A stretch of 6,960 nt of DNA from WYEG01 sp049414625 (GTDB lineage: Bacteria; Desulfobacterota; Thermodesulfobacteria; Thermodesulfobacteriales; Thermodesulfobacteriaceae): NCBI GenBank assembly GCA_049414625.1, contig JBMSAU010000017.1, forward strand, positions 1 through 6,960, read 5' to 3'. Below the pieces are notes generated by a model, which was not told the DNA's origin, did no database searches, and was given only the letters and a program-made list of their open reading frames with translations. Of the stretch, positions 1 to 6,288 are shown one piece after another (within the stretch, counting starts at the first letter, position 1; each line of letters begins with the position of its first letter). The position numbers were made by a program, and so were the translations under genes.

Positions 1-128
1 TAACGGGAGGTAATAAGGCTAAGGCAGCAGAACTTCTCGGGATAACGGTTCGGACGATAAGGAATAAGCTTAAGCAATATGAAGAGCTTGGATTAATAAA
101 GAGGGGGGAGTTTGGCGATGTGGGGTAG
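1..128 (+). CDS. C-terminal end of an NtrC-family (sigma-54-dependent) transcriptional regulator, partial
   Basis: The reading frame enters from the left edge (first whole codon at 3) and ends at TAG 126-128. The 41 visible residues are a Fis-type helix-turn-helix: a G-G-N-K-A-K-A-A-E-L-L-G-I stretch, then T-V-R-T-I-R-N-K-L-K-Q-Y, and a short basic tail. The pattern 'N-x3-AA-x-LLGI-x2-RT-x-RNKL-x2-Y' is the hallmark DNA-binding end of NtrC-family activators, and the RT-x-RNKL form is typical of the flagellar ones (FlbD, FlrC, FleR, FlgR). The receiver and AAA+ domains lie outside the window, so the exact family member cannot be named. Its last codons overlap the start of flgB by 11 bases, which suggests co-transcription and makes a role in flagellar gene control likely by context. 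Confidence 0.85.
   Translation, partial: TGGNKAKAAELLGITVRTIRNKLKQYEELGLIKRGEFGDVG
101..110 (+). promoter_or_regulatory. Shine-Dalgarno site that decides the flgB start
   Basis: The purine block GAGGGGGGAG ends 7 bases before ATG 118 but only 1 base before the upstream in-frame TTG 112. Normal spacing therefore selects ATG 118. The site lies inside the last codons of the upstream regulator. Confidence 0.75.
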
Positions 129-513
129 TTTGCAGAAGGTTTTTAACCTTGGTCAGATCGCCCTAAAGTTAAGAAGTTTAAAACACAATCTAATTGCCAG
201 CAACATTGCAAACGTTGACACTCCAGGCTATCGTAGACAAGACATTCCCTTTGAAAAGGTGATGCAATCCTACCTTAACCAGGAGAAGATGCTTACTACC
301 ACTCATCCCAAGCATCGACCCTTTAGAACAAGGGACCTTAGGGAACTACTTTTAACTTATCAGCCGAAGGACCTTGGCACACCGAACAATGTCTCGGTTG
401 AAGAAGAGATGACCGCTATGGTTGAAAACCAGCTCCTGTATGAGGCTACGGTGCAAGCGCTAGTGAAAGAGCTTGAAAGACTAAAGGAGATAATCACCGA
501 AGGAGGTAGGTAA
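118..513 (+). CDS. flgB: flagellar basal-body proximal rod protein FlgB
   Basis: FlgB is one of the rod subunits that connect the MS ring and export gate to the distal rod in the periplasm. It is secreted by the flagellar type III system and has no cleaved signal peptide. The 131-residue product has the FlgB/FlgC-type N-terminal signature SNIANVDTPGY at residues 28-38, followed by R-R-Q-D-I-P-F-E. Near the C-terminus the pattern N-N-V-S-V-E-E-E-M (90-98) leads into the helix that packs in the rod. Length is normal for FlgB (about 130-140). An in-frame TTG at 112 would add two residues but sits too close to the Shine-Dalgarno, so ATG 118 is chosen. The start overlaps the end of the upstream regulator by 11 bases, and flgC follows after 2 bases. 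Confidence 0.95.
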   Translation: MWGSLQKVFNLGQIALKLRSLKHNLIASNIANVDTPGYRRQDIPFEKVMQSYLNQEKMLTTTHPKHRPFRTRDLRELLLTYQPKDLGTPNNVSVEEEMTAMVENQLLYEATVQALVKELERLKEIITEGGR

Positions 514-515
514 GG

Positions 516-923
516 ATGGACATCTTAGTAGCAGGGAGGATCGCAAGGACAGGGCTTATAGCTCAGAGGACAAGGCTTAATGTTTCAGCGGCAAATATTG
601 CGAACGCTCATGTGACAAGGACTCTAGAAGGAGGTCCTTACCGAGCAAAGAATGTAGTGCTTCGTGCCGTTCCTTTAGCTCCAGGAAGCCCCCTTCGCAA
701 GGTAGAGGTCTATGCTATCAAGGATGACCCTTCGCCTTTCAAGGAGGTTTACGACCCGGGTCATCCTGATGCCGACGCAAGGGGCATTGTTAGATACCCG
801 AATGTGGATGTCATAACCGAGATGGTGGAGCTTCTTTCAGCAGGAAGAGCTTATGAAGCAAACCTGAACGTGCTTACAACTACAAAAAGCATGTTCTTGA
901 AGACCCTTGACCTACTAAAATAA
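516..923 (+). CDS. flgC: flagellar basal-body rod protein FlgC
   Basis: FlgC is a proximal rod subunit that assembles next to FlgB. The 135-residue protein has the N-terminal rod signature SAANIANAHVTRT followed by E-G-G-P-Y-R (residues about 24-43), where FlgC proteins normally carry 'ANxxTTRTxxGGPYRR'. The C-terminal part (about 80-133) has D-P-x-H-P-D-A-D-x-x-G-x-V-x-Y-P-N-V-D-V, then E-M-V-E-L-L-S-A-G-R-A-Y-E-A-N, which is the standard FlgC end. Length is at the lower end of the family (about 135-150). A GGAGG at 502-506, 9 bases before the ATG, supports the start. The gene begins 2 bases after flgB stops and belongs to the same operon. Confidence 0.96.
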   Translation: MDILVAGRIARTGLIAQRTRLNVSAANIANAHVTRTLEGGPYRAKNVVLRAVPLAPGSPLRKVEVYAIKDDPSPFKEVYDPGHPDADARGIVRYPNVDVITEMVELLSAGRAYEANLNVLTTTKSMFLKTLDLLK

Positions 924-939
924 GCTGGAGGTTTAAGCC

Positions 940-1221
940 ATGAAGGTTAATTCTTTGGGATTGTCTACTTATCAAGCCCTTGAAGGAAAAAAGGCAAAGC
1001 CTAAGGATTTTTTTGAGGTGCTTTTAGACAAGGTGAAGGAGGTTGATGCTAAGGAAAAGGAAGCAGAGAGGGCTATCCTTGACCTACTTTCAGGAAAGAA
1101 AGTTGACCTAGTTGAACTTTCCATGAAGATTTCTCAGGCTGATGTTAGCATGAAACTTCTTCTAAGGATTAGGAATAAAGTTCTTGAAGCTTATCAAGAG
1201 ATAATGAGAATGCAAATTTAA
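940..1221 (+). CDS. fliE: flagellar hook-basal body protein FliE
   Basis: FliE is the small export substrate that joins the export gate and MS ring to the FlgB end of the rod. The product has 93 residues, slightly short for the family (about 95-110). The N-terminal 55 residues are low-complexity and charged. The diagnostic part is the C-terminal half: L-S-M-K-I-S-Q-A-D-V-S-M-K-L (about 60-73), then R-N-K-V-L-E-A-Y-Q-E-I-M-R-M-Q-I at the very end, matching the FliE consensus 'RNKLVEAYQEIMRMQV'. GGAGG at 927-931 lies 8 bases before the ATG. The gene sits 16 bases after flgC and 15 before fliF, the usual flgB-flgC-fliE-fliF order. Confidence 0.96.
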   Translation: MKVNSLGLSTYQALEGKKAKPKDFFEVLLDKVKEVDAKEKEAERAILDLLSGKKVDLVELSMKISQADVSMKLLLRIRNKVLEAYQEIMRMQI

Positions 1222-1236
1222 GTGAGGTAAGGTGAT

Positions 1237-2793
1237 ATGCCACCCTTAAATCCACGGGAGGTCCTTACTCAAATAAAAGCATCTTGGGAGAGACTGACAG
1301 TAAAGCAGAAGGTTTTGCTCGTTGGTTCTGCCCTTGGTTTGACCTTTTTTATCATCCTTGGGGTTTGGCTTTTTACCAAGCCTTCTTGGGGGCTTTTGTA
1401 CAGAGGTCTTGATGAGGCGACAACTGGGCATGTCCTTCAGTATCTCAAAGAAAAGAATGTCCCCTACAAGGTAACGCCCGATGGGGCTATATATGTGCCA
1501 GAGGAGAGGGTTCCGGAGCTTAGGATGGAGATAGCAAGCAAAGGCCTTATTGGGCCAACTGGTCCTGGTTTTGAGCTCTTTGACCGGGATAAGCTGGCGA
1601 TGACAGAATTTCAGGAAAAGGTCACCTATCAGAGGGCGCTTGAGGGAGAGCTAGCTCGGACCATCATGGGCATAAGGGGGGTAAAAAGCGTTAGAGTACA
1701 TCTTGCTATGCCTAAGGAGAGCCTGTTCATTGAGGAAGAAAAGCCTGCCAAGGCAAGCGTCCTCATTAAAATAAAGCCAGGGCATACTCTTACAAGGGAG
1801 CAGATAAGGGGCATTGTTAATTTGGTTAGTGGGGCTGTTCCTGGGCTTGATCCACAGAACGTAACTATAGTTGATGCAAACACCGGAAAATATTTTACTC
1901 TTCCCGAGGATGAGGAACAGATAAGCCTCTCTCAACTTGCCTACAAGAGAAGGGTTGAGGCTGAGCTAAAAAACAAGGTGGAAGAGCTTTTGAACTTAGC
2001 GCTTGGATATGGCAAGGCTCAAGCCCAAGTTTCTGTTGATATATCCTTTGACAAAGAAAGCATTCAAGAAGAAATCTACGACCCAGAGGGTATAGCTGTT
2101 CGTTCCGAGGATGCTGAGGAAGAAACTAGGCAGTCGATGACTCAGGTTGAAGGTGGTGTTCCAGGTGTAAGAGGGGCGCTAATAGAAAAGTTTGAGGCAA
2201 CCGAAGTAGGTCCTCCGGCTGGAGAAACTTATTCTAGAAGAAGGGTTGTTCGGAACTATGAAGTAAGCAGAAAGGTGAGGACGCTTGAAATTACCCCAGG
2301 TATGATTAAAAAGATAAGTGTAGCGGTAGTAGTTGATAAGGCAGCGTTAGGGGATAATGCTACCGCTAGGCTTGAGTGGATCGAAAACTTAGTAAGAGGA
2401 GCAATAGGTTATAATGCCGAGAGGGGCGATGAGGTCAAGGTTGAGGCTAAAGAATTCCCAAAGCCAGAAGTTGTAAAGCCAGGACTTATGGATTACTTAG
2501 CAAAGTTTGCTTTGCCTATCGGTATTCTTTTAGGAATTGTGCTTGTCTACTTTTTGGTTTTACGACCATTGCTTAAACGGCTAAAACCAGCGCCAGTCCC
2601 TCCTGAGGCTCCACCCGTTGCCAGGGTGCCAGCTGAAGAAGTCTTACCACCCGAGGAAGAGGAGCTAATGCCTAAAGAGATTGCTCTTGGTATAATAAGA
2701 AGCCAGCCTGAGAGAGCAGCAGCTCTTGTTAAAAAGTGGCTTCTTGAGGAGACTTTAGAAGAGAGAAAGAGAGCTTTGGCTGAGGTAAGGTAA
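1237..2793 (+). CDS. fliF: flagellar MS-ring protein FliF
   Basis: FliF oligomerises in the inner membrane to form the MS ring, the base on which rod, export gate and rotor assemble. The 518-residue protein has a short cytoplasmic N-terminus, a first membrane helix at about 25-46, then the periplasmic ring-building region. The YscJ/FliF domain spans about 48-220, including W-G-L-L-Y-R-G-L, F-E-L-F-D-R and V-R-V-H-L-A-M-P-K. The FliF C-domain spans about 235-410, with its beta-collar insertion around 280-350. A second membrane helix lies at about 425-443. A Pro/Ala/Glu-rich linker (about 450-477) leads to the cytoplasmic FliG-binding tail (about 484-506, with Q-P-E-R-A-A-A-L-V-K-K-W-L). Length is close to normal. 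GAGGT at 1224-1228 supports the ATG, and fliG follows after 3 bases. Confidence 0.97.
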   Translation: MPPLNPREVLTQIKASWERLTVKQKVLLVGSALGLTFFIILGVWLFTKPSWGLLYRGLDEATTGHVLQYLKEKNVPYKVTPDGAIYVPEERVPELRMEIASKGLIGPTGPGFELFDRDKLAMTEFQEKVTYQRALEGELARTIMGIRGVKSVRVHLAMPKESLFIEEEKPAKASVLIKIKPGHTLTREQIRGIVNLVSGAVPGLDPQNVTIVDANTGKYFTLPEDEEQISLSQLAYKRRVEAELKNKVEELLNLALGYGKAQAQVSVDISFDKESIQEEIYDPEGIAVRSEDAEEETRQSMTQVEGGVPGVRGALIEKFEATEVGPPAGETYSRRRVVRNYEVSRKVRTLEITPGMIKKISVAVVVDKAALGDNATARLEWIENLVRGAIGYNAERGDEVKVEAKEFPKPEVVKPGLMDYLAKFALPIGILLGIVLVYFLVLRPLLKRLKPAPVPPEAPPVARVPAEEVLPPEEEELMPKEIALGIIRSQPERAAALVKKWLLEETLEERKRALAEVR

Positions 2794-2796
2794 GCC

Positions 2797-3807
2797 ATGG
2801 CAAAGCTTGACCCAGAAAAGTTAACAGGTCCACAAAAGGCAGCCATCTTCCTTATGCTTATGGGTGATGACTTTGCTTCCCAAGTCTACAAGTATTTGGA
2901 TGAGGAGGATATAAGAAGGATCGGTGTTGAGATGGCAAAGATAGATTTTATCCCCGCTGAGGTAGCAAAGAAAGTCCTTGAAGAAGCAAACATTGAAGCC
3001 AAAGACCTTCTATCTAACATTAATATATCTCCCGATGAATTTTTGAAGAAATCTCTCATAGAGGCTTATGGAGAGAGGGGGAAGCAACTTTATGAAGAGA
3101 TTAAAAAGGAGGTCGGCCCGGATACCTTTAAAAAGCTTAAAAAGCTTGACCCAAAAACCATAGCTAATTTCTTAGCAAGCGAACATCCACAAACCATCGC
3201 CATAATACTTGTCCATTTGGAACCTGAGCTAAGCGGACAAGTTTTACAGCTATTGCCTGAAAAGATAAGGTCTGAGGTTTTACTTAGGATTGCCCTTCTT
3301 GACAAGGTTGACCCGGAAATTGTCAAAGAGATAAGCGATGCTTTAGAAGAGGAGCTAAAATCAATTGGTGGTGCCCTTGGTAAAAAGATGGGTGGTCCTG
3401 AGAAGGCAGCTGAGATCCTTTCTCATGCAGGGCGTGAGCTTGAGGATGAACTCCTTACCGAGATCGAGGATGAAAACCCCGCCCTTGCTGAGGAAATTAG
3501 AAAATATCTCTTCACCTTTGAAGACTTCCTCAAGGTGGACGACTTTGCTATCCAGACTATCTTGCGTGAGATTTCTACAGATGACTTAAAGCTTGCTTTG
3601 AAAGGTGCTCCTCCTGAACTTAGGGAGAAATTTTTCAGGAATATGAGCAAACGCGCAGCAGACTTAATTAAGGAAGAGCTTGAGATGATGGGACCTGTAA
3701 GGATAACTGAGGTTGAAAAGGCTCAAATGAACATCATCCGTGTGGCTAAAAAGCTTGAACAGGAAGGAAAAATTGTTCTCACCCGTGGAGAGGAAGAGTT
3801 TGTCTAA
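2797..3807 (+). CDS. fliG: flagellar motor switch protein FliG
   Basis: FliG is the rotor protein of the C ring. It binds FliF through its N-terminal domain and meets the stator through its C-terminal domain, transmitting torque and switching. The 336-residue product has the usual three parts. The N-domain is at about 7-95 (G-P-Q-K-A-A-I-F-L-M-L-M-G). The middle domain carries the EHPQ motif at 129-132, followed by T-I-A-I-I-L. The C-domain holds the hinge motif LFTF (238-241), where MFxF is usual, then D-D-F-A-I-Q-T-I-L-R-E-I and the charged torque helix region L-A-L-K-G-A through L-R-E-K-F-F-R-N-M-S-K-R-A-A. The ATG follows fliF by 3 bases, with GAGGTAAGG at 2782-2790. The last 8 bases overlap the preferred fliH start. 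Confidence 0.97.
   Translation: MAKLDPEKLTGPQKAAIFLMLMGDDFASQVYKYLDEEDIRRIGVEMAKIDFIPAEVAKKVLEEANIEAKDLLSNINISPDEFLKKSLIEAYGERGKQLYEEIKKEVGPDTFKKLKKLDPKTIANFLASEHPQTIAIILVHLEPELSGQVLQLLPEKIRSEVLLRIALLDKVDPEIVKEISDALEEELKSIGGALGKKMGGPEKAAEILSHAGRELEDELLTEIEDENPALAEEIRKYLFTFEDFLKVDDFAIQTILREISTDDLKLALKGAPPELREKFFRNMSKRAADLIKEELEMMGPVRITEVEKAQMNIIRVAKKLEQEGKIVLTRGEEEFV
3787..3798 (+). promoter_or_regulatory. Shine-Dalgarno site supporting the TTG start of fliH
   Basis: The purine-rich run GGAGAGGAAGAG lies within the last fliG codons and ends just before TTG 3800. GGAG is 9 bases away and GAGGA 5 bases away, both acceptable spacings. The other in-frame candidates, GTG 3740 and GTG 3785, have no purine block at proper spacing; the nearest to 3785, AGGAAGG at 3761-3767, is 17 bases away. 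Confidence 0.6.
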
Positions 3808-4555
3808 GAAGATTCTTAAAAAAGTGCAAGCCCAATACTTTCCTTACAATCTTGAAGAGCTAAACATTCAAACTCAGAAAAGTATAGACCTAGCGCTGAA
3901 TGAGACTCAACAGGAAGCCGAAGAAAAAGAAGATGGGTTCAATCTTAGTCTAGAGGATATTGAAAGGATAAAAAGGAGCGCTTATCAAGAGGGATTTTCC
4001 AAAGGGTATGAAGAAGGGAAAAAGCTTGGTTTAGAAGAAGGCTTTCGAGAGGGCTTTTCCGAAGGGAAAGAGAAAGGATATGAGGAGGGAAAAGCTAAGG
4101 CTCAGTCTGAGCTTGAAGAAGAGAGGTCTCGTCTTAGAAGTCTATTAGAGGCTGAGAGTGCAAGACTTAAAAACTTGATAGATAAGCTCGACAGAGAGGC
4201 TCAAGCCTTAGTTTTAAATCTTGATAAAGAAGTCTTGGAATTGGCTTGCTTGATAGCAGAAAGGGTTCTTCTTACTAAGCCGAAGGTTGATGAGGAGGCG
4301 CTTCTTAATCTAATCAGAGAGTGCCTTAAGTTTGTTGCTGAGGGGTTGAAGGTTAAGGTAAGAATAAACCCTGTGGACCTTAATTTGATCAAGAATCATC
4401 TTGATGAGTTGCCACCAACCTATCACCTTGAGTTTGAGGAAGACCCAAGTTTAAGCCCTGGGGGGATTATTCTTAGCTCAGCATCGGGCATAATCGATGC
4501 TACTCTTGAAACAAGAATTAGGCAGGTTATAGCCAAGCTTAAAGATGAAAATTAA
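3800..4555 (+). CDS. fliH: flagellar export ATPase regulator FliH
   Basis: FliH dimers bind the FliI ATPase, restrain its activity and tether it to the C ring (FliN) and export gate. The preferred start is TTG 3800, giving 251 residues; the open frame reaches back to GTG 3740 (271 residues) but that would overlap fliG by 68 bases. The N-terminus is basic, with Y-F-P-Y at about 13-16. A perfect A/GxxxG register runs from A61 through nine glycines to A101 (see separate repeat entry). A charged coiled coil follows (about 102-135). The C-terminal domain (about 140-251) carries the FliH/HrpE/V-ATPase-E-like fold, ending with S-P-G-G-I-I-L and G-I-I-D-A-T-L-E-T-R-I. The gene overlaps fliG by 8 bases and fliI by 11. 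Sequence identity is low across the family, so position and the glycine repeats carry much of the assignment. Confidence 0.9.
   Translation: MSKKILKKVQAQYFPYNLEELNIQTQKSIDLALNETQQEAEEKEDGFNLSLEDIERIKRSAYQEGFSKGYEEGKKLGLEEGFREGFSEGKEKGYEEGKAKAQSELEEERSRLRSLLEAESARLKNLIDKLDREAQALVLNLDKEVLELACLIAERVLLTKPKVDEEALLNLIRECLKFVAEGLKVKVRINPVDLNLIKNHLDELPPTYHLEFEEDPSLSPGGIILSSASGIIDATLETRIRQVIAKLKDEN
3980..4102 (+). repeat. FliH glycine-zipper (AxxxG-(xxxG)8-xxxA) coding segment
   Basis: In the FliH product numbered from TTG 3800, the small residues A61, G65, G69, G73, G77, G81, G85, G89, G93, G97 and A101 occur at exact four-residue spacing with no break, giving ten consecutive steps. The intervening positions are mostly Glu, Lys, Tyr and Phe, as in Y-Q-E, F-S-K and Y-E-E. 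Such A/GxxxG repeats are a known feature of FliH, thought to mediate close helix-helix packing in the dimer; the register and its length are seen directly here. Confidence 0.9.
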
Positions 4556-5861
4556 AGAGTTAGCTCCTATTTATAATAAAGTGCAAAAGATCCTTCCTTT
4601 TGAGGTCTACGGCTTCATCACCAAGGTCCTTGGGTTAACTATGGAATCAACTGGACCTTACTTAAAGATAGGAGACCTCTGCGAGGTTCGCGGAAGGGAT
4701 GTCAAGGTCTTAGCAGAGGTAGTAGGGTTTAAGGATGAAAGACTAATTTTAACCCCACTTGGGGAGTTGAGAGGTATTTCTGCTGGAGCAAGGGTATACC
4801 CTATGGGACAAAGCGGGGTTCCTGTTGGGGAGGAGTTTTTAGGTAGGGTAGTTTCAGCCCTTGGACAACCTCTTGACGATAAACCAGCTCCTTTACCAAG
4901 CTTATACTATCCCTTACACGGTGAACCACTTCGTCCGCTTGAACGGGCAAGGATAGAGAAAGTTCTTGATGTAGGAATTAAAGCTATAAACGCCTTATTA
5001 ACCATTGGTAAGGGGCAAAGGGTCGCCATCATGGCTGGCTCAGGAGTTGGGAAGAGCACTCTTCTTGGAATGATTGCTCGATATACTAAAGCAGATGTTA
5101 ACATCATAGCCTTAATTGGGGAAAGGGGTAGAGAAGTAAGGGAGTTTTTGGAGCGCGACCTTGGAGAGGAAGGGTTGAAGAGGTCGGTTGTAGTTGTTGC
5201 TACCTCAGATGAGCCCCCATCACTTCGCGTAAGAGCAGCCTTCTACGCAACCTCACTTGCAGAGTATTTTCGGGACCAGGGTTTAGATGTCCTTCTGCTC
5301 ATGGATTCTCTAACTAGATTTTGTATGGCTCAACGGGAGGTAGGGCTTGCAAGCGGGGAGCCACCCACGGCAAGAGGTTATACTCCTTCGGTGTTTGCTT
5401 TGCTGCCTAAGCTCCTTGAGAGGGCTGGACCAAAGCTAAACTCAGGAAGTATAACCGGTATCTATACCGTCCTTGTAGAAGGGGACGACATAAACGACCC
5501 CATTGCTGATGCGGTAAGAAGTATTGTTGACGGACACATCGTTCTCTCAAGGGATTTAGCCCATCAGGGGCATTATCCAGCCATCGATGTCTTGGCAAGT
5601 GTATCCCGAGTAATGAAAGACATCGTGCCAAGGGAACATCTTGATTTATACTTTAAAGCTCTTCATGTTTTAGCCACCTACCGTCGGGCTGAAGACCTCA
5701 TAAACATTGGAGCCTATGTGAAAGGGTCAAACCCTGATATAGACTTAGCTTTAGACTTGATTAAGGACCTACAAGCCTTCTTAAGACAGAGAATAGATGA
5801 GGCGTATGATTTACAAACCTCTATTGAACTTCTAAGAAGGATTTTTGTTAATGCGAATTAG
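4545..5861 (+). CDS. fliI: flagellum-specific export ATPase FliI
   Basis: FliI hydrolyses ATP to unload and unfold substrates at the flagellar type III export gate; it is homologous to the catalytic beta subunit of F1-ATPase and works as a hexamer with FliH and FliJ. The 438-residue protein is of normal length. The Walker A motif GSGVGKST is at 165-172 (K170), the catalytic-glutamate segment GERGRE at 192-197 (E193 by analogy), and Walker B L-L-L-M-D at 250-254. The type III ATPase signatures GEPPTARGYTPSVF (271-284) and R-D-L-A-H-Q-G-H-Y-P-A-I-D-V-L (336-350) follow, with a likely arginine finger at R355 (S-V-S-R-V-M). The ATG overlaps the end of fliH by 11 bases and lacks a clear Shine-Dalgarno, so its translation probably depends on fliH. 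fliJ overlaps its end by 11 bases. Confidence 0.98.
   Translation: MKIKELAPIYNKVQKILPFEVYGFITKVLGLTMESTGPYLKIGDLCEVRGRDVKVLAEVVGFKDERLILTPLGELRGISAGARVYPMGQSGVPVGEEFLGRVVSALGQPLDDKPAPLPSLYYPLHGEPLRPLERARIEKVLDVGIKAINALLTIGKGQRVAIMAGSGVGKSTLLGMIARYTKADVNIIALIGERGREVREFLERDLGEEGLKRSVVVVATSDEPPSLRVRAAFYATSLAEYFRDQGLDVLLLMDSLTRFCMAQREVGLASGEPPTARGYTPSVFALLPKLLERAGPKLNSGSITGIYTVLVEGDDINDPIADAVRSIVDGHIVLSRDLAHQGHYPAIDVLASVSRVMKDIVPREHLDLYFKALHVLATYRRAEDLINIGAYVKGSNPDIDLALDLIKDLQAFLRQRIDEAYDLQTSIELLRRIFVNAN
5834..5841 (+). promoter_or_regulatory. Shine-Dalgarno site that decides the fliJ start
   Basis: AAGAAGGA inside the end of fliI lies 9 bases before ATG 5851 but only 3 before the in-frame TTG 5845. 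The ATG is therefore the better start, removing two residues from the longest possible frame. Confidence 0.6.
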
Positions 5862-6288
5862 GCTTTTAGACCTTCTTTGTCGGATAAAAAGACTACAAGA
5901 AGAAAGGGAGGTCCTGCGAAGAAACCAAGCTTTGGAGCTTTTAAAAACCTTAAAAAAAGAGTACGAAGAGCTTGTAAAGGAGAGAAAGGAGGTATCTGAG
6001 GTTTTTACCAAGAGCTGTTTTTTTAGAGCGGCTGAGCTTCAGGATTTAATCAGGTTTAGGGATAGTCTTTTAGAAAGGGAAAAAAATGCCGAAAAAAAAT
6101 TAAAAGATGGGTACGAGGAATTAGCAAAAATCGAGGAAAAGCTTCTAAAAAGGCATAAAGAGCGAAGACTTTTTGAAAGGTTGAGAGAAAAGGAAAGATG
6201 GAAACAGTCTGAGGAGGAATTAAAAAGATTGTATAGAGAACTTGATGAATTGGCACTACTATTAGGGGGACAAGAGAACAAAAGATGA
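5851..6288 (+). CDS. fliJ: flagellar export chaperone/ATPase stalk protein FliJ
   Basis: FliJ is a small helical hairpin that sits in the centre of the FliI hexamer like the gamma subunit of F1-ATPase, links it to FlhA and helps recycle chaperones. The 145-residue product is almost entirely charged coiled coil (Lys, Glu, Arg, Leu) without signal peptide or membrane segment. The C-terminal part has K-E-R-R-L-F-E-R-L-R-E-K and, further on, E-L-D-E-L-A, resembling the FliJ pattern 'K-x-LE-x-L-x-EK ... DE'. Family identity is always low, so length, coiled-coil nature and position directly after fliI decide the call. The start overlaps fliI by 11 bases; the stop overlaps the next gene by 4 (ATGA). 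The coding sequence holds several A or T runs of 7-8 bases. Confidence 0.88.
   Translation: MRIRLLDLLCRIKRLQEEREVLRRNQALELLKTLKKEYEELVKERKEVSEVFTKSCFFRAAELQDLIRFRDSLLEREKNAEKKLKDGYEELAKIEEKLLKRHKERRLFERLREKERWKQSEEELKRLYRELDELALLLGGQENKR

Noticed and set aside
50..62. GACGATAA resembling a sigma-28 -10 element before flgB
   Set aside because: The matching TAAA -35 element is absent at the required distance (34-37 reads TTCT), and the sequence codes for conserved HTH residues.
112..117. TTG 112 as the flgB start
   Set aside because: It lies only 1 base after the strong purine Shine-Dalgarno at 101-110, whereas ATG 118 has a normal 7-base spacing and keeps the FlgB motif intact.
1246..1935. 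Several minus-strand open frames opposite fliF, fliG and other genes
   Set aside because: They lie wholly opposite strongly conserved genes and their products resemble no family I recognise. They are Ser/Leu/Phe-rich, as expected for the reverse complement of Lys/Glu/Arg-rich coding DNA.
3740..3799. Longer FliH starting at GTG 3740 or GTG 3785
   Set aside because: GTG 3740 would overlap fliG by 68 bases, and neither site has a Shine-Dalgarno at proper spacing. TTG 3800 has a purine-rich site directly upstream and a short overlap like its neighbours.
6251..6266. Possible sigma-54 promoter (TGGCAC) before the motE-like gene
   Set aside because: The -24-like TGGCAC is followed at the right distance by TTAG, not TTGC, so the essential GC of the -12 element is missing. 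The same holds for TGGCAC at 375-380.
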